DNA from: G965232465 sp965232465
GTDB lineage: Bacteria; Pseudomonadota; Alphaproteobacteria; JAQWUY01
Length of the DNA: 64,000 nt
NCBI GenBank assembly: GCA_965232465.1
Contig: OZ246977.1
Coordinates: forward strand, 2,108,001-2,172,000
Direction: 5' to 3'
The notes below the pieces were generated by a model. It searched no databases, was not told the origin of the DNA, and was given only the letters and a program-made list of their open reading frames with translations. A program made the position numbers and the translations under genes. Below are positions 8,710 to 17,596 of this stretch, one piece after another. Every line of letters begins with the position of its first letter. Positions within the stretch are counted from its first letter, which is position 1.

Positions 8710-9022
8710 ACATACCCCCATTTATAAATCATTAAAACAACCACGACCATACCATAAAATATCATCTTGAGTCAATGTTTTTTTGCAATTTAAAAACCAT
8801 TGTGATTAAATCGTCATTGATATTCTTTCAAGTATAAATAAAACTATGCCTAGAAATATAATTTTGAAATTTTTTGTAGGTATGTTTTTTGTATAGTTTT
8901 TTCGGTAAAAATACTATTTTTTTTGTTAAAATGGTATTTTATTTTTGCTAAAATACTGTTACATATAAAATATAGCGTGTTATATACACATCATAAAAAA
9001 ATATAATGTACAGGAGAATACC
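8710..9022. promoter_or_regulatory. Divergent intergenic region with a 15-bp inverted repeat (8927-8941)
   Basis: This AT-rich region separates the minus-strand defence operon from hpaB. A near-perfect palindrome, TAAAAT-GGT-ATTTTA (8927-8941), is flanked by two further GTAAAAATAC/GCTAAAATAC-type half-sites at about 8905 and 8946. The cluster lies 80-120 bp upstream of hpaB, where an AraC-type or other regulator could bind. The hpaB ribosome-binding site AGGAG is at 9012-9016. I found no convincing consensus sigma70 promoter. Confidence 0.4.
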
Positions 9023-10570
9023 ATGATTGATACAGTACAAAAACCAGAAAACATTTTGGCGGGTAAAAACAGACCCTTTACGGGAAAGGAATTTTTAAAC
9101 AGCCTGAATGACGACCGAAATGTATGGCTACATGGCAAAAAAATTGACAATGTTGCCGACCACCCTGCATTTTATAATGCCGCCCAATCCATTGCCCGCA
9201 TGTATGATGCGTTACATACAGATCGAAAAAGTGGTGCCAATGTCATAAGTTGTGATACAGACACTGGTAATGGAGGTTTTACCCATAAATTTTTCCGCCG
9301 TAACCAAGACAAACAAGACATTATTGGACAACGGGATGCCATTGCAGAATGGGCGAAACTATCGTATGGTTGGATGGGGCGATCGCCTGATTATAAGGCT
9401 AGCCTTGTAAATGCAATGGGGGCGGGGGCATCGTTTTTTGGGGATTGTGCCAAACATGCGGAAGGCTGGTACAAACGGGCACAGGAAAATGTGTTACACA
9501 TGAACCATGTCATTGTCAATCCCCCAGTGGACAGAAATCTGCCCGCATCCGCATGCAAAGATGTATTTATCACCATTGACAAAGAAACGGATGCGGGCAT
9601 ATGCGTATCTGGTGCCAAAGTGGTGGCAACGGGATCGGTTATTTCCCAATACAGTTTTGTGGGACAAACCGCAGCCATGCCCATTGATGACGACAGCATG
9701 GCGGTGGTGTTTATGGCAAACATGGCAAATCCAGGAGTAAAATTAATTTGTCGGGCATCTTATGAAGAAAATGTGGCCAAAACTTCTACTCCATTTGATT
9801 ATCCATTGTCATCCCGTTTTGATGAAAATGATTCGATTATAGTATTCGAAAATGCGTTTATTCCATGGGAAGATGTGCTTATCCATCGGGATATTGATGC
9901 GGTGCGTAATTTTTATATCCACACGGGATATGTGCAGGCATTTTGTTTACAAGGATGTACCCGTTTGGCGGTTAAGTTGGATTTTATCGCTGGGCTGTTA
10001 TCCAAATGTTTACAGGCGGCGGGGACTTATGAATTCCGTGGGGTCAAGGCACAACTGGGCGAAGTTATTGCATGGCGAAACACCCTGTGGGCGTTAAGCG
10101 ATGCCATGGTGTACAATCCGGATTTACGCCGTGATACATATTTGCCCAATGCCCGCAGTGCCGCCGCATATCGGGTACAAGCCCCCGATGCGTATGTGAA
10201 AATTAAATCGATTATTGAATCCACTTTGACAAGTTCGTTGATTTATTTAAACGGATCCGCCCACGATTACAAGGATCCGGAAGTCGATGGGTATATTAAC
10301 CAATATGTCCGTGGGGCAAATGGTATATCCGCCCATGAACGGATTAAATTGATGAAGTTAATGTGGGATGCCATGGGATCGGAATTTGGTGGACGGCACG
10401 AATTATACGAACGCAACTACGCCGGATCATTTGAAGAAATTCGTCTGCAATGTCTGTTCGGTGCCATGGGAAGTGGCGAAATGGCAAAAATGGACGCATT
10501 GGTCGACCAGTGCCTGTCCGATTACAACGAAAATGGATTTAAACCAGAAACAGTGTGGAAAAATGGATAA
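9023..10570 (+). CDS. hpaB: 4-hydroxyphenylacetate 3-monooxygenase, oxygenase component
   Basis: A 515-residue protein of the HpaB/PvcC/4-BUDH flavin-dependent monooxygenase family, close to the 520 residues of E. coli HpaB. The start has FTGKEFLNSL, and the middle shows the family's flavin/substrate region (SFFGDCAKHAEGWYK, then HVIVNPPVDRN). It uses reduced FAD and O2 to hydroxylate 4-hydroxyphenylacetate to 3,4-dihydroxyphenylacetate (homoprotocatechuate), the entry step for the pathway encoded downstream. Its reductase partner HpaC is not in the window, so FADH2 must come from elsewhere. The ATG at 9023 has a good AGGAG. The AraC-type gene follows, and the ring-cleavage genes lie beyond it on the same strand. 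Confidence 0.88.
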   Translation: MIDTVQKPENILAGKNRPFTGKEFLNSLNDDRNVWLHGKKIDNVADHPAFYNAAQSIARMYDALHTDRKSGANVISCDTDTGNGGFTHKFFRRNQDKQDIIGQRDAIAEWAKLSYGWMGRSPDYKASLVNAMGAGASFFGDCAKHAEGWYKRAQENVLHMNHVIVNPPVDRNLPASACKDVFITIDKETDAGICVSGAKVVATGSVISQYSFVGQTAAMPIDDDSMAVVFMANMANPGVKLICRASYEENVAKTSTPFDYPLSSRFDENDSIIVFENAFIPWEDVLIHRDIDAVRNFYIHTGYVQAFCLQGCTRLAVKLDFIAGLLSKCLQAAGTYEFRGVKAQLGEVIAWRNTLWALSDAMVYNPDLRRDTYLPNARSAAAYRVQAPDAYVKIKSIIESTLTSSLIYLNGSAHDYKDPEVDGYINQYVRGANGISAHERIKLMKLMWDAMGSEFGGRHELYERNYAGSFEEIRLQCLFGAMGSGEMAKMDALVDQCLSDYNENGFKPETVWKNG

Positions 10571-10734
10571 TATAATGTATATTATATCGGCACAGTACGA
10601 AGCACGACATGCCAAACATGTGCAAGACATATGCATAGATACTGGCAAAACAGAACAACATGTATGCTGTCCATCGTCAAAACATAAAGTGGTTACCATA
10701 TTAAAAAATCATGCGAATGTCCTTATAAACAAAA

Positions 10735-11670
10735 ATGATCACTAATACGCCACAATTTCCCCAATATGGTATATATGGCATTCCTGCTACTGATGCCCCT
10801 GTGTCTTATTTTCACTTTGAAAATGCAAGGGATATTGCCATTTCGCATAATTGGGATTTTAAACCACATGTACATACATATCTGTATCAAATGATATGGG
10901 TAAAACGGGGTAAGGGGGTATTTTCCGCAGAAGGAAAACGCACACAATTTAATGGTAATTGGGTGGTATTTATCGCCCCAAATACCCTGCATTCTGTATC
11001 TTTTGCCGAAAATTCACAAATCTGGTCGTTGTATTTTAACCACGATTTTATGAATTTGGGACATATGGGCAATATGCTCAAAGATTTTATGGGCAATATC
11101 AGCCGTCCCATGTGTATGTATGTGGATATTCCCCCAACACATCAACAACTGTGGCATGACCTATTCACCCATATAAAACAAGAAGTTACCATGCCACATG
11201 CCCTTGGGCATAACGCTTGTATAAAATCTTGGGTGGCATTGCTATTAACCCAATTGATACGCATAGAAAACGCTAAAAAAACCGCCAACAACAAAAATAT
11301 TTCCACCCCACAAGCAGAACGGGCAGAAAAAACTACCAACGCCTTTTTGCAGTTGTTAGAACAACATTATCAAAATCAGCACCGCATAGATTTTTACACC
11401 CAATCCTTATATATCAGCCCCGATACCTTAAATAACCACATACGGGCGGTGCTGGGCAGGACGCTGGCACAAGTTATTCGTGATAGGATTGTATTAGAAG
11501 CCAAACGCCAATTGTTATATGCCGATAAAAGCGTCAGCCAAGTAGCGGAAATATTACATTTTGACGATACATCCTATTTTGTAAGATTTTTTAAACGGGA
11601 AACAGGGATGACCCCCAAAATATACAAAAAACAACAAGGAATCAACGGACAAACAGGACATTATATATAA
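10735..11670 (+). CDS. hpaA: AraC-family activator of 4-hydroxyphenylacetate catabolism, HpaA-like
   Basis: 311 residues. The N-terminal half is a cupin-like sensing domain (HVHTYLYQMIWVKRGKG and FIAPNTLHSV are the typical His-containing barrel strands). The C-terminal 100 residues hold the two helix-turn-helix motifs of the AraC/XylS family, ending with the recognition-helix phrase SYFVRFFKRETGMTPK. It lies between hpaB and the hpaEDGHIF genes, which matches HpaA, the 4-hydroxyphenylacetate-responsive activator of hpaBC. It probably controls hpaB and perhaps the downstream operon. No strong ribosome-binding site is visible before the ATG at 10735. The 270 bp after the gene are AT-rich and hold no recognisable gene. 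Confidence 0.8.
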   Translation: MITNTPQFPQYGIYGIPATDAPVSYFHFENARDIAISHNWDFKPHVHTYLYQMIWVKRGKGVFSAEGKRTQFNGNWVVFIAPNTLHSVSFAENSQIWSLYFNHDFMNLGHMGNMLKDFMGNISRPMCMYVDIPPTHQQLWHDLFTHIKQEVTMPHALGHNACIKSWVALLLTQLIRIENAKKTANNKNISTPQAERAEKTTNAFLQLLEQHYQNQHRIDFYTQSLYISPDTLNNHIRAVLGRTLAQVIRDRIVLEAKRQLLYADKSVSQVAEILHFDDTSYFVRFFKRETGMTPKIYKKQQGINGQTGHYI

Positions 11671-11940
11671 CAAAAGATATGAAATTTATAATAACCGCTT
11701 TATTAAAATCAGAACAAATTAAGATATGGATAAAAAGGATTTAAAAAATTATATATTAAATATTTTATGCGAATATCATATATGGAAATTTATACTGAGA
11801 ATATAACCATTAGATATGTAAATTAAGTGTGTTATAAATAGATATACATTCATAAACACAAAATATTTTAAAAAATATGTTGCCAAAAAATATTTAATAT
11901 GTATAATAATATATATGCTTTATATTTTAAGGAGAAATCA

Positions 11941-13455
11941 ATGACCTTTATACAAAATAAAAAATTATACGAATCAGAAGTTGTACGATTTAAATCTACA
12001 CCTGCCATGCACTTTATCAATGGGGTACCCACCAAAGGGGCAAGCACAAAAACTTTTACCAATACCACCCCTTATGATAATTCCGCCTTATGCCAAGTGG
12101 TACAGGGGACGAATGCGGATGTAGATTCCGCTGTTGCTGGGGCAAAATCTGCGTTTACCAAATGGTCGACTATGTCTGGTAAACAGCGGGGGAAGATTTT
12201 GCATAAAATCGCCGATCTCATCGAACAGAACGCTGAAAAAATCGCCATATTGGAATCCATGGACAGCGGACAATCCATTAAATATATGTCCAAAGCAGCC
12301 ATTCGTGGGGCGGCAAATTTCCGTTTTTTTGCGGACAAAGCACCCGAAGCAGAAAACGGTTTATCCCTGCCTGCGGAGGAACATATAAATTATACAGTAC
12401 GGTATCCACTGGGTCCTGTGGCGGTTATTACCCCATGGAATACGCCATTTATGTTATCCACATGGAAAATTGCCCCTGCGTTGGCATCGGGATGTACAGT
12501 AGTACATAAGCCGGCGGAATGGTCACCTTTAACGGCGGTGCTGTTGGCGGAAATTTGCCATGAGGCGGGTTTGCCCAGTGGGGTATTAAACACAGTGCAA
12601 GGATATGGCGAAACGGTCGGTAAATACTTGACTGAACATGCGGATATTAAGGCCGTTGCGTTTGTAGGGGAATCCCAAACGGGATCCTTAATCATGGCAC
12701 AAGGGGCACCCACCCTAAAACGGGTACACTTTGAATTGGGGGGGAAAAATCCTGTGGTTGTGTTTGACGATGCGGATTTGGATCGGGCGTTGGATGCGGT
12801 GGTATTTATGATTTACAGCCTCAATGGACAACGGTGCACTTCGTCAAGTCGTGTGCTTATCCAACACACCATATACGATGATTTTGTGGCAAAAATTCAA
12901 GATCGGGTGGCAAAATTGGTCGTAGGACACCCCTTAGACCCCGCCACAGAAGTGGGACCCTTAATTCACACAGAACATTATAATAAGGTCATGCAATATT
13001 TTGATATTGCCAAAACCGATGGGGCACATATTGCCATTGGCGGCACACAGCCCACTGGTTTAAAACAAGGATGCTTTGTTGCCCCCACTTTGTTTACACA
13101 AGCAACAAATAATATGCGTATTGCACAAGAAGAAATATTTGGTCCTGTATTAACCGCCATACCCTTTGCAAACGAAGCGGATGCCCTTTCCATTGCCAAT
13201 GATACAGAATATGGATTATCCGCATATATATGGACAAATGACACTGGCAAATCGTTACGCATGGCACATAAAATAGAAGCCGGCATGGTATGGGTAAATT
13301 CGGAAAACAATCGCCACTTGCCATCCCCATTTGGCGGTGTAAAAGCCAGCGGTATCGGGCGGGATGGTGGCGATTATAGTTTCGATTTTTATATGGAAAC
13401 AAAAAATATTTGTATATCTTTTGGCAAACACCGCGTGCCAAAAATTGGTAAATAA
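11941..13455 (+). CDS. hpaE: 5-carboxymethyl-2-hydroxymuconate semialdehyde dehydrogenase
   Basis: A 504-residue NAD(P)-dependent aldehyde dehydrogenase. The general base lies in FELGGKNP (Glu265) and the catalytic cysteine in GQRCTSSSR (Cys299). Cofactor-binding TPWNTPFML is also present. It oxidises the product of HpaD ring cleavage to 5-carboxymethyl-2-hydroxymuconate. I chose the ATG at 11941 because AAGGAG lies 6-11 bases upstream; an ATG at 11899 in the same frame lacks this. It is the first gene of a tight operon hpaE-D-G-H-I-F, with a 23-bp gap to hpaD. Sequence and context together separate it from generic aldehyde dehydrogenases. Confidence 0.88.
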   Translation: MTFIQNKKLYESEVVRFKSTPAMHFINGVPTKGASTKTFTNTTPYDNSALCQVVQGTNADVDSAVAGAKSAFTKWSTMSGKQRGKILHKIADLIEQNAEKIAILESMDSGQSIKYMSKAAIRGAANFRFFADKAPEAENGLSLPAEEHINYTVRYPLGPVAVITPWNTPFMLSTWKIAPALASGCTVVHKPAEWSPLTAVLLAEICHEAGLPSGVLNTVQGYGETVGKYLTEHADIKAVAFVGESQTGSLIMAQGAPTLKRVHFELGGKNPVVVFDDADLDRALDAVVFMIYSLNGQRCTSSSRVLIQHTIYDDFVAKIQDRVAKLVVGHPLDPATEVGPLIHTEHYNKVMQYFDIAKTDGAHIAIGGTQPTGLKQGCFVAPTLFTQATNNMRIAQEEIFGPVLTAIPFANEADALSIANDTEYGLSAYIWTNDTGKSLRMAHKIEAGMVWVNSENNRHLPSPFGGVKASGIGRDGGDYSFDFYMETKNICISFGKHRVPKIGK

Positions 13456-13478
13456 TTATAAAGTAAAGGAGAAAAGTA

Positions 13479-14462
13479 ATGCCAGTTCCAAGTTTTAATT
13501 TATACCCTGATTTTAATACTATTCGTCTGTCGCATGTATATTTAAATGTCGAAAACCTAAGTACATCAAAAAAGTTTTATACAGAAATTTTGGGGTTACA
13601 AATCACCGATGAAACCCCTAATCATGTATATTTAAGGGCAATGGAAGAACGGGGGCATCATTGCGTGATTTTACAAAAATCAAACGATGCAGGCACCGTC
13701 GAAGCCATGGGTTTTAAAGTCTTTTCCGAACAGGATTTGGACAAAGCGGAAAAATATTTTTCCCATAAGGGGTATCCCACCGAATGGGTGGATCGTCCAC
13801 ATCAAGGGCGTACTTTATTAACCCGTGATAATATTGGTATTCCCTTAGAATTTTATCATAAAATGGATCGTTTACCCCCTATACATCAAAAATATGCCCT
13901 ATATCGTGGGGTAAAGCCATTGCGGATTGATCATTTTAACTGTTTCAGCCCCAATGTGGATGAATCCGTATCGTTTTACAACGATATTGGGTTTCGTGTA
14001 ACCGAATATACAGAAGACGAAGATTCAAAACGCCTGTGGGCGGCGTGGTTACACCGCAAGGGAAATGTGCATGACATGGCGTTTACAAATGGCGTTGGTC
14101 CCCGTATGCACCATGTGGCATTTTGGGTGCCGACCCCCTTAAACATTATTGATTTATTGGATTTAATGTCCACAACCGGACACCTTGACAACATCGAGCG
14201 GGGACCCGGACGACATGGTATATCGAATGCCTTCTTTTTGTATATTCTTGATCCTGATGGACACCGTATCGAAATCTATTGTTCTGATTATCAAACGGTT
14301 GACCCAGATTTGGAACCGGTAAAATGGGATTTAAAAGACCCCACCCGTCAAACCTTATGGGGTGCCCCTGCCCCCAGAAGTTGGTTCGAACATGGGACTA
14401 AATTTGTGGGTACAGAAACGCAAGATTCTGACCTAAACGCAACCCCCATCATTGCCCCCTAA
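13479..14462 (+). CDS. hpaD: 3,4-dihydroxyphenylacetate 2,3-dioxygenase, type I (VOC-fold) extradiol enzyme
   Basis: 327 residues forming two vicinal-oxygen-chelate domains (residues about 14-140 and 147-275). The expected 2-His-1-Glu metal site is visible as His152 (RIDHFN), His211 or His212 (RMHHVAFW) and Glu265 (HRIEIY), at nearly the same positions as in the Brevibacterium and Arthrobacter homoprotocatechuate dioxygenases. It opens the ring of homoprotocatechuate to 5-carboxymethyl-2-hydroxymuconate semialdehyde. The well-known E. coli enzyme is a LigB-type (class III) protein, so this cluster uses the unrelated type I solution. AAGGAG precedes the ATG. Metal choice (Fe or Mn) cannot be read from the sequence. 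Confidence 0.9.
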   Translation: MPVPSFNLYPDFNTIRLSHVYLNVENLSTSKKFYTEILGLQITDETPNHVYLRAMEERGHHCVILQKSNDAGTVEAMGFKVFSEQDLDKAEKYFSHKGYPTEWVDRPHQGRTLLTRDNIGIPLEFYHKMDRLPPIHQKYALYRGVKPLRIDHFNCFSPNVDESVSFYNDIGFRVTEYTEDEDSKRLWAAWLHRKGNVHDMAFTNGVGPRMHHVAFWVPTPLNIIDLLDLMSTTGHLDNIERGPGRHGISNAFFLYILDPDGHRIEIYCSDYQTVDPDLEPVKWDLKDPTRQTLWGAPAPRSWFEHGTKFVGTETQDSDLNATPIIAP

Positions 14463-14480
14463 GCCATAGGAGAATAATAT

Positions 14481-15338
14481 ATGAAATTTGCCACTTACAC
14501 ATCCCAAAATGTACCCTTTTATGGGGCGGTAACAGACGAAGGTATGATTGCCTTGTCCCCTGATTTTCCAGAATGGGCAACCCTGTGCGATGTGGTTGCC
14601 AACCAAGGTTTACAAACCTTGACAACCCATGCACAGAAAAAATCCGTAACCCACCCAAACGGCATGTTCACATACGAAATTCCCATTCCTAATCCAGAAA
14701 AAATAATATGTGTAGGGGTAAACTTTCCCGCCCGTAATGCAGAATACAAAGACGGACAAGATGCCCCAAAAAACATGTCCTTATTTCCCCGCTTTGCACG
14801 ATCTTTTACAGGACATAATTGTCCGCTTATTCGTCCAAAAGCATCGGATAAATTGGATTATGAAGGGGAAATTGCTGTTATCATTGGCAAAAAGGGACGA
14901 TATATCAGCCAAACAGACGCATACGACCATATCGCAGGATTATCTTTGTGTAACGAAGGCACACTTCGGGATTGGGTACGACATGCAAAATTCAATGTGA
15001 CCCAAGGCAAAAACTTTGACAATTCGGGGGCGATTGGTCCTTGGTTGGTACCATTTACCAATGCCAGCCAATTGGATGATGTGCGATTAACAACAACCGT
15101 TAATGGGGAATTAAGACAAGACGATCGCACCAGTCGTATGCTATTTCCAATCAGACGACAAATTGAATACATATCGACATTTACAACTTTGCAAGCAGGT
15201 GATATTATTATTACTGGTACCCCCACAGGGGCGGGGGCACGATTTGATCCACCAAAATTCCTGAAACCAGGGGATGTAATTGAAGTATCCGCCGAAGGTA
15301 TCGGAACTTTGATAAATACTGTAAAGGATGAAGCGTAA
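14481..15338 (+). CDS. hpaG: FAH-family 5-oxopent-3-ene-1,2,5-tricarboxylate decarboxylase / HHDD isomerase, single-domain
   Basis: A 285-residue fumarylacetoacetate hydrolase-fold protein. The metal-binding acidic cluster of the family is seen as YEGEIAVIIGKKG near residue 130, and the C-terminal TGTPTGAG loop is typical. In this pathway such enzymes decarboxylate the tricarboxylate and isomerise the product to 2-oxohept-3-ene-1,7-dioate. E. coli HpaG is a tandem two-domain protein of about 430 residues, whereas this one has a single domain, as in many other bacteria. Its stop shares a base with the hpaH ATG (TAATG). It could cover both activities or only one. Position in the operon makes the pathway role very likely. 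Confidence 0.8.
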   Translation: MKFATYTSQNVPFYGAVTDEGMIALSPDFPEWATLCDVVANQGLQTLTTHAQKKSVTHPNGMFTYEIPIPNPEKIICVGVNFPARNAEYKDGQDAPKNMSLFPRFARSFTGHNCPLIRPKASDKLDYEGEIAVIIGKKGRYISQTDAYDHIAGLSLCNEGTLRDWVRHAKFNVTQGKNFDNSGAIGPWLVPFTNASQLDDVRLTTTVNGELRQDDRTSRMLFPIRRQIEYISTFTTLQAGDIIITGTPTGAGARFDPPKFLKPGDVIEVSAEGIGTLINTVKDEA

Positions 15339-16141
15339 TGGTCTTACACCACCACCCTATGGACATTGCCAAGTTATTGTTCGAAGCAGAACAGACCTGT
15401 ACCCAAATTAACATATTAACCGAATCCAATCCAGAAATGGATATGGACGATGCGTATGCGGTACAGGATATGCTTATCGAACATAAATTAAATGCCGGAC
15501 AAAAAAAAATTGGGTGGAAAATTGGGCTGACTTCCAAGGCGATGCAATATGCCCTTAACATCGATATTCCCGATAGCGGAGTATTATTTGATAATATGGT
15601 ATTTGAAAATGGCTGTATGGTGCCAAAAGGGCGATTTATTCAACCCCGTATCGAAGCAGAAATTGCCTTTGTTATGAAATCCGATGTAATGGGGGATACC
15701 ATTACAGAAGACGATATATTAGACGCTACCGATTATATATCCCCCGCTTTGGAAATTTTGGACACACGTATTATCCGCCAAAATCCCATCACTAAAAACA
15801 CCCGAAAAATTTTTGACACAATCGCCGATAATGCGGCAAATGCCGGGATTATTTTGGGGGATAAAAAATATAAACCCTCTGAAATAGATATGTGTTGGAT
15901 AGGTGCCATTGTCAGCCGTGACAATCAAGTTGAAGAAACCGGATTGGGGGCAGGCGTATTAAATAATCCCATAACATCAGTCGTATGGCTGGCCAATCGA
16001 TTGGCACAATATAACAACCACATTAAAGCAGGTGATATCGTATTATCAGGATCATTTATTCGCCCCATAGAAGCCCCAAGTAACAGCAAATTTTATGCCA
16101 ATTTTGGTAATTTTGGATCTGTTACCTGTATTTTTGAATAA
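15338..16141 (+). CDS. hpaH: 2-oxo-hept-4-ene-1,7-dioate hydratase
   Basis: A 267-residue member of the MhpD/HpaH hydratase family, which shares the FAH fold. KIGWKIGLTSKAMQ near residue 55, the acidic RIEAEIAFV near 105 and LGAGVLNNP near 203 are family hallmarks. It adds water to 2-oxohept-4-ene-1,7-dioate, giving the 4-hydroxy acid that HpaI splits. The ATG overlaps the hpaG stop by one base, indicating coupled translation. The second ATG (residue 8, MDIAKLL) could be the true start, as the first seven residues are atypical. The gap to hpaI is 23 bp. Confidence 0.87.
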   Translation: MVLHHHPMDIAKLLFEAEQTCTQINILTESNPEMDMDDAYAVQDMLIEHKLNAGQKKIGWKIGLTSKAMQYALNIDIPDSGVLFDNMVFENGCMVPKGRFIQPRIEAEIAFVMKSDVMGDTITEDDILDATDYISPALEILDTRIIRQNPITKNTRKIFDTIADNAANAGIILGDKKYKPSEIDMCWIGAIVSRDNQVEETGLGAGVLNNPITSVVWLANRLAQYNNHIKAGDIVLSGSFIRPIEAPSNSKFYANFGNFGSVTCIFE

Positions 16142-16164
16142 TATAATTTTTAAGGAATCCGAAT

Positions 16165-16989
16165 ATGTCCATACCAAAAAATATATTTAAATATAATATT
16201 ATTAATAACATACCACAAATGGGATGTTGGGCGGGCATGGCGGATGCGTATGGTACGGAAATTACCAGCACCGCCGGCTTTGATTGGTTATTGATTGATG
16301 GGGAACACGCCCCAAATGATATGCGTACAATTATGCACCAATTACAAATTGTTGAAAAATCCACCAGTGCACCCGTGGTGCGAATACCCGTAGGCGATCA
16401 AACTTTGATAAAACAAGTATTGGATATTGGGGCACAAACCCTACTTGTCCCCATGGTCGAAAATGCCGACCAAGCCCAAAAATTGGTGGAATATATCCAT
16501 TATCCCCCCCTTGGTAAACGGGGGGTTGGGGCATCATTTGCCCGTGCATCCGCCTTTTCAAAAATTCCTATTACCGAATATCTAAAAACCGCAGGTAATG
16601 AAATTTGCCTGTTGGTACAAATTGAAAATCGGGCAGGATTGGCAAATCTGGACGATATTTTAACAGTAAATGGTATCGACGGTGTATTTATCGGTCCATC
16701 GGATTTATCGGCTGATATGGGGTATATTGGTAATCCATCCGCCCCCGAAGTACAAAACGCCGTCGACACCGCCTTAACCAAGATTATCGAATCAGAAAAA
16801 TCAGCGGGTATATTAACCCTTGATTTGGGACTTGCTCAAAAATATATTAATATGGGGACAACATTCGTAGCAACAGGTGTGGATGTCATAGAATTTGCAA
16901 AATCTGTTCGGGTGTTGGCACAAAAATCGTTGGCACTGGTCAAACGGGCGGATGATACCCAAAAAAATACCCCCATATCCGGATATTAA
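16165..16989 (+). CDS. hpaI: 4-hydroxy-2-oxoheptane-1,7-dioate aldolase
   Basis: A 274-residue HpcH/HpaI class II aldolase. It shows FDWLLIDGEHAPND (substrate-binding Glu/His), PVVRIPVGD with the catalytic Arg, and the metal-site segment LLVQIENRAGLAN, followed by FIGPSDLSADMG. It cleaves 4-hydroxy-2-oxoheptanedioate to pyruvate and succinic semialdehyde, using a divalent metal. AAGGAA precedes the ATG. The succinic semialdehyde it makes is the substrate of the dehydrogenase at 17597. Motifs and context agree, so the assignment is secure. Confidence 0.9.
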   Translation: MSIPKNIFKYNIINNIPQMGCWAGMADAYGTEITSTAGFDWLLIDGEHAPNDMRTIMHQLQIVEKSTSAPVVRIPVGDQTLIKQVLDIGAQTLLVPMVENADQAQKLVEYIHYPPLGKRGVGASFARASAFSKIPITEYLKTAGNEICLLVQIENRAGLANLDDILTVNGIDGVFIGPSDLSADMGYIGNPSAPEVQNAVDTALTKIIESEKSAGILTLDLGLAQKYINMGTTFVATGVDVIEFAKSVRVLAQKSLALVKRADDTQKNTPISGY

Positions 16990-17006
16990 CACCAAAGGAT
17001 ACAACC

Positions 17007-17405
17007 ATGCCCCATTTCATAGCAGAATATTCCAAAAACTTGGACGATAAAATTGATTTCGATGCGTTTTTTACAGCCATTATTGACACTATGGTGACAA
17101 CAGGCATATTTCCGTTAGGTGGCATTCGATGCCGTGCCATTCCCGTGTCACATTACCGTATTGCCACCGGTGATAAAAAATTTGAATACATACATATGAC
17201 CCTTAAAATAGGTGCAGGACGGGATGCAGATATTAAGAAAATGGCGGGCGATAAAATATTTGCCACTATCACAGACCAATTACAACAAATATATGACGAC
17301 AATCTTATCGCTATATCATTTGAAATTGTTGAACTGGACCCGATTTTAAATTACAAAAAAAACAACATTCATACTTATTTACAGACACAAGGAGACTCCG
17401 CATAA
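17007..17405 (+). CDS. hpaF: 5-carboxymethyl-2-hydroxymuconate delta-isomerase
   Basis: A 132-residue tautomerase-superfamily protein starting MPHFIAEYS. Pro2, which becomes the N-terminal catalytic base after Met removal, and the downstream Arg-containing segment (GGIRCRAIPVSHYRI) match E. coli HpaF/HpcD (about 126 residues). It isomerises 5-carboxymethyl-2-hydroxymuconate before the HpaG decarboxylation. It is the last gene of the hpaEDGHIF run, 17 bp after hpaI with AAAGGA upstream. The following 190 bp carry a separate promoter for the dehydrogenase gene. Confidence 0.88.
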   Translation: MPHFIAEYSKNLDDKIDFDAFFTAIIDTMVTTGIFPLGGIRCRAIPVSHYRIATGDKKFEYIHMTLKIGAGRDADIKKMAGDKIFATITDQLQQIYDDNLIAISFEIVELDPILNYKKNNIHTYLQTQGDSA

Positions 17406-17516
17406 GTAATGTGTTGAAAAAGTTATAAATTTTGTTATACCATATGGGTTTAAAAACATCCCATTTTAAACATATCAAGCAATATTTAAGCAAATATATT
17501 ACAAAATAAAAAAAAA

Positions 17517-17545
17517 TTGACACTATAAACCAAATCTTATATACT
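17517..17545 (+). promoter_or_regulatory. Consensus sigma70 promoter for the succinate-semialdehyde dehydrogenase gene
   Basis: TTGACA (17517-17522), a 17-bp spacer and TATACT (17540-17545) form a near-perfect promoter. Transcription should start near 17552, about 45 bases before the gene, so it can be expressed independently of the hpa operon. Confidence 0.75.
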
Positions 17546-17560
17546 CACGGTGAAAAAAAC

Positions 17561-17579
17561 AGACCTTATGGGAAGGTCT
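17561..17579 (+). promoter_or_regulatory. Leader hairpin upstream of the succinate-semialdehyde dehydrogenase gene
   Basis: AGACCTT and AAGGTCT form a perfect 7-bp stem around ATGGG. It starts about 10 bases after the predicted transcription start and ends 17 bases before the ATG, close to the ribosome-binding region. It could affect mRNA stability or translation. There is no U-tract, so it is not a standard terminator. Confidence 0.4.
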
Positions 17580-17596
17580 CACAGGGATAATACATT

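Noticed and set aside
10563..10745. A 60-codon plus-strand ORF between hpaB and hpaA
   Set aside because: It overlaps both the end of hpaB and the start of hpaA, lacks a ribosome-binding site and has unlikely composition (many His, Cys and Lys without pattern). Could be leader RNA instead.
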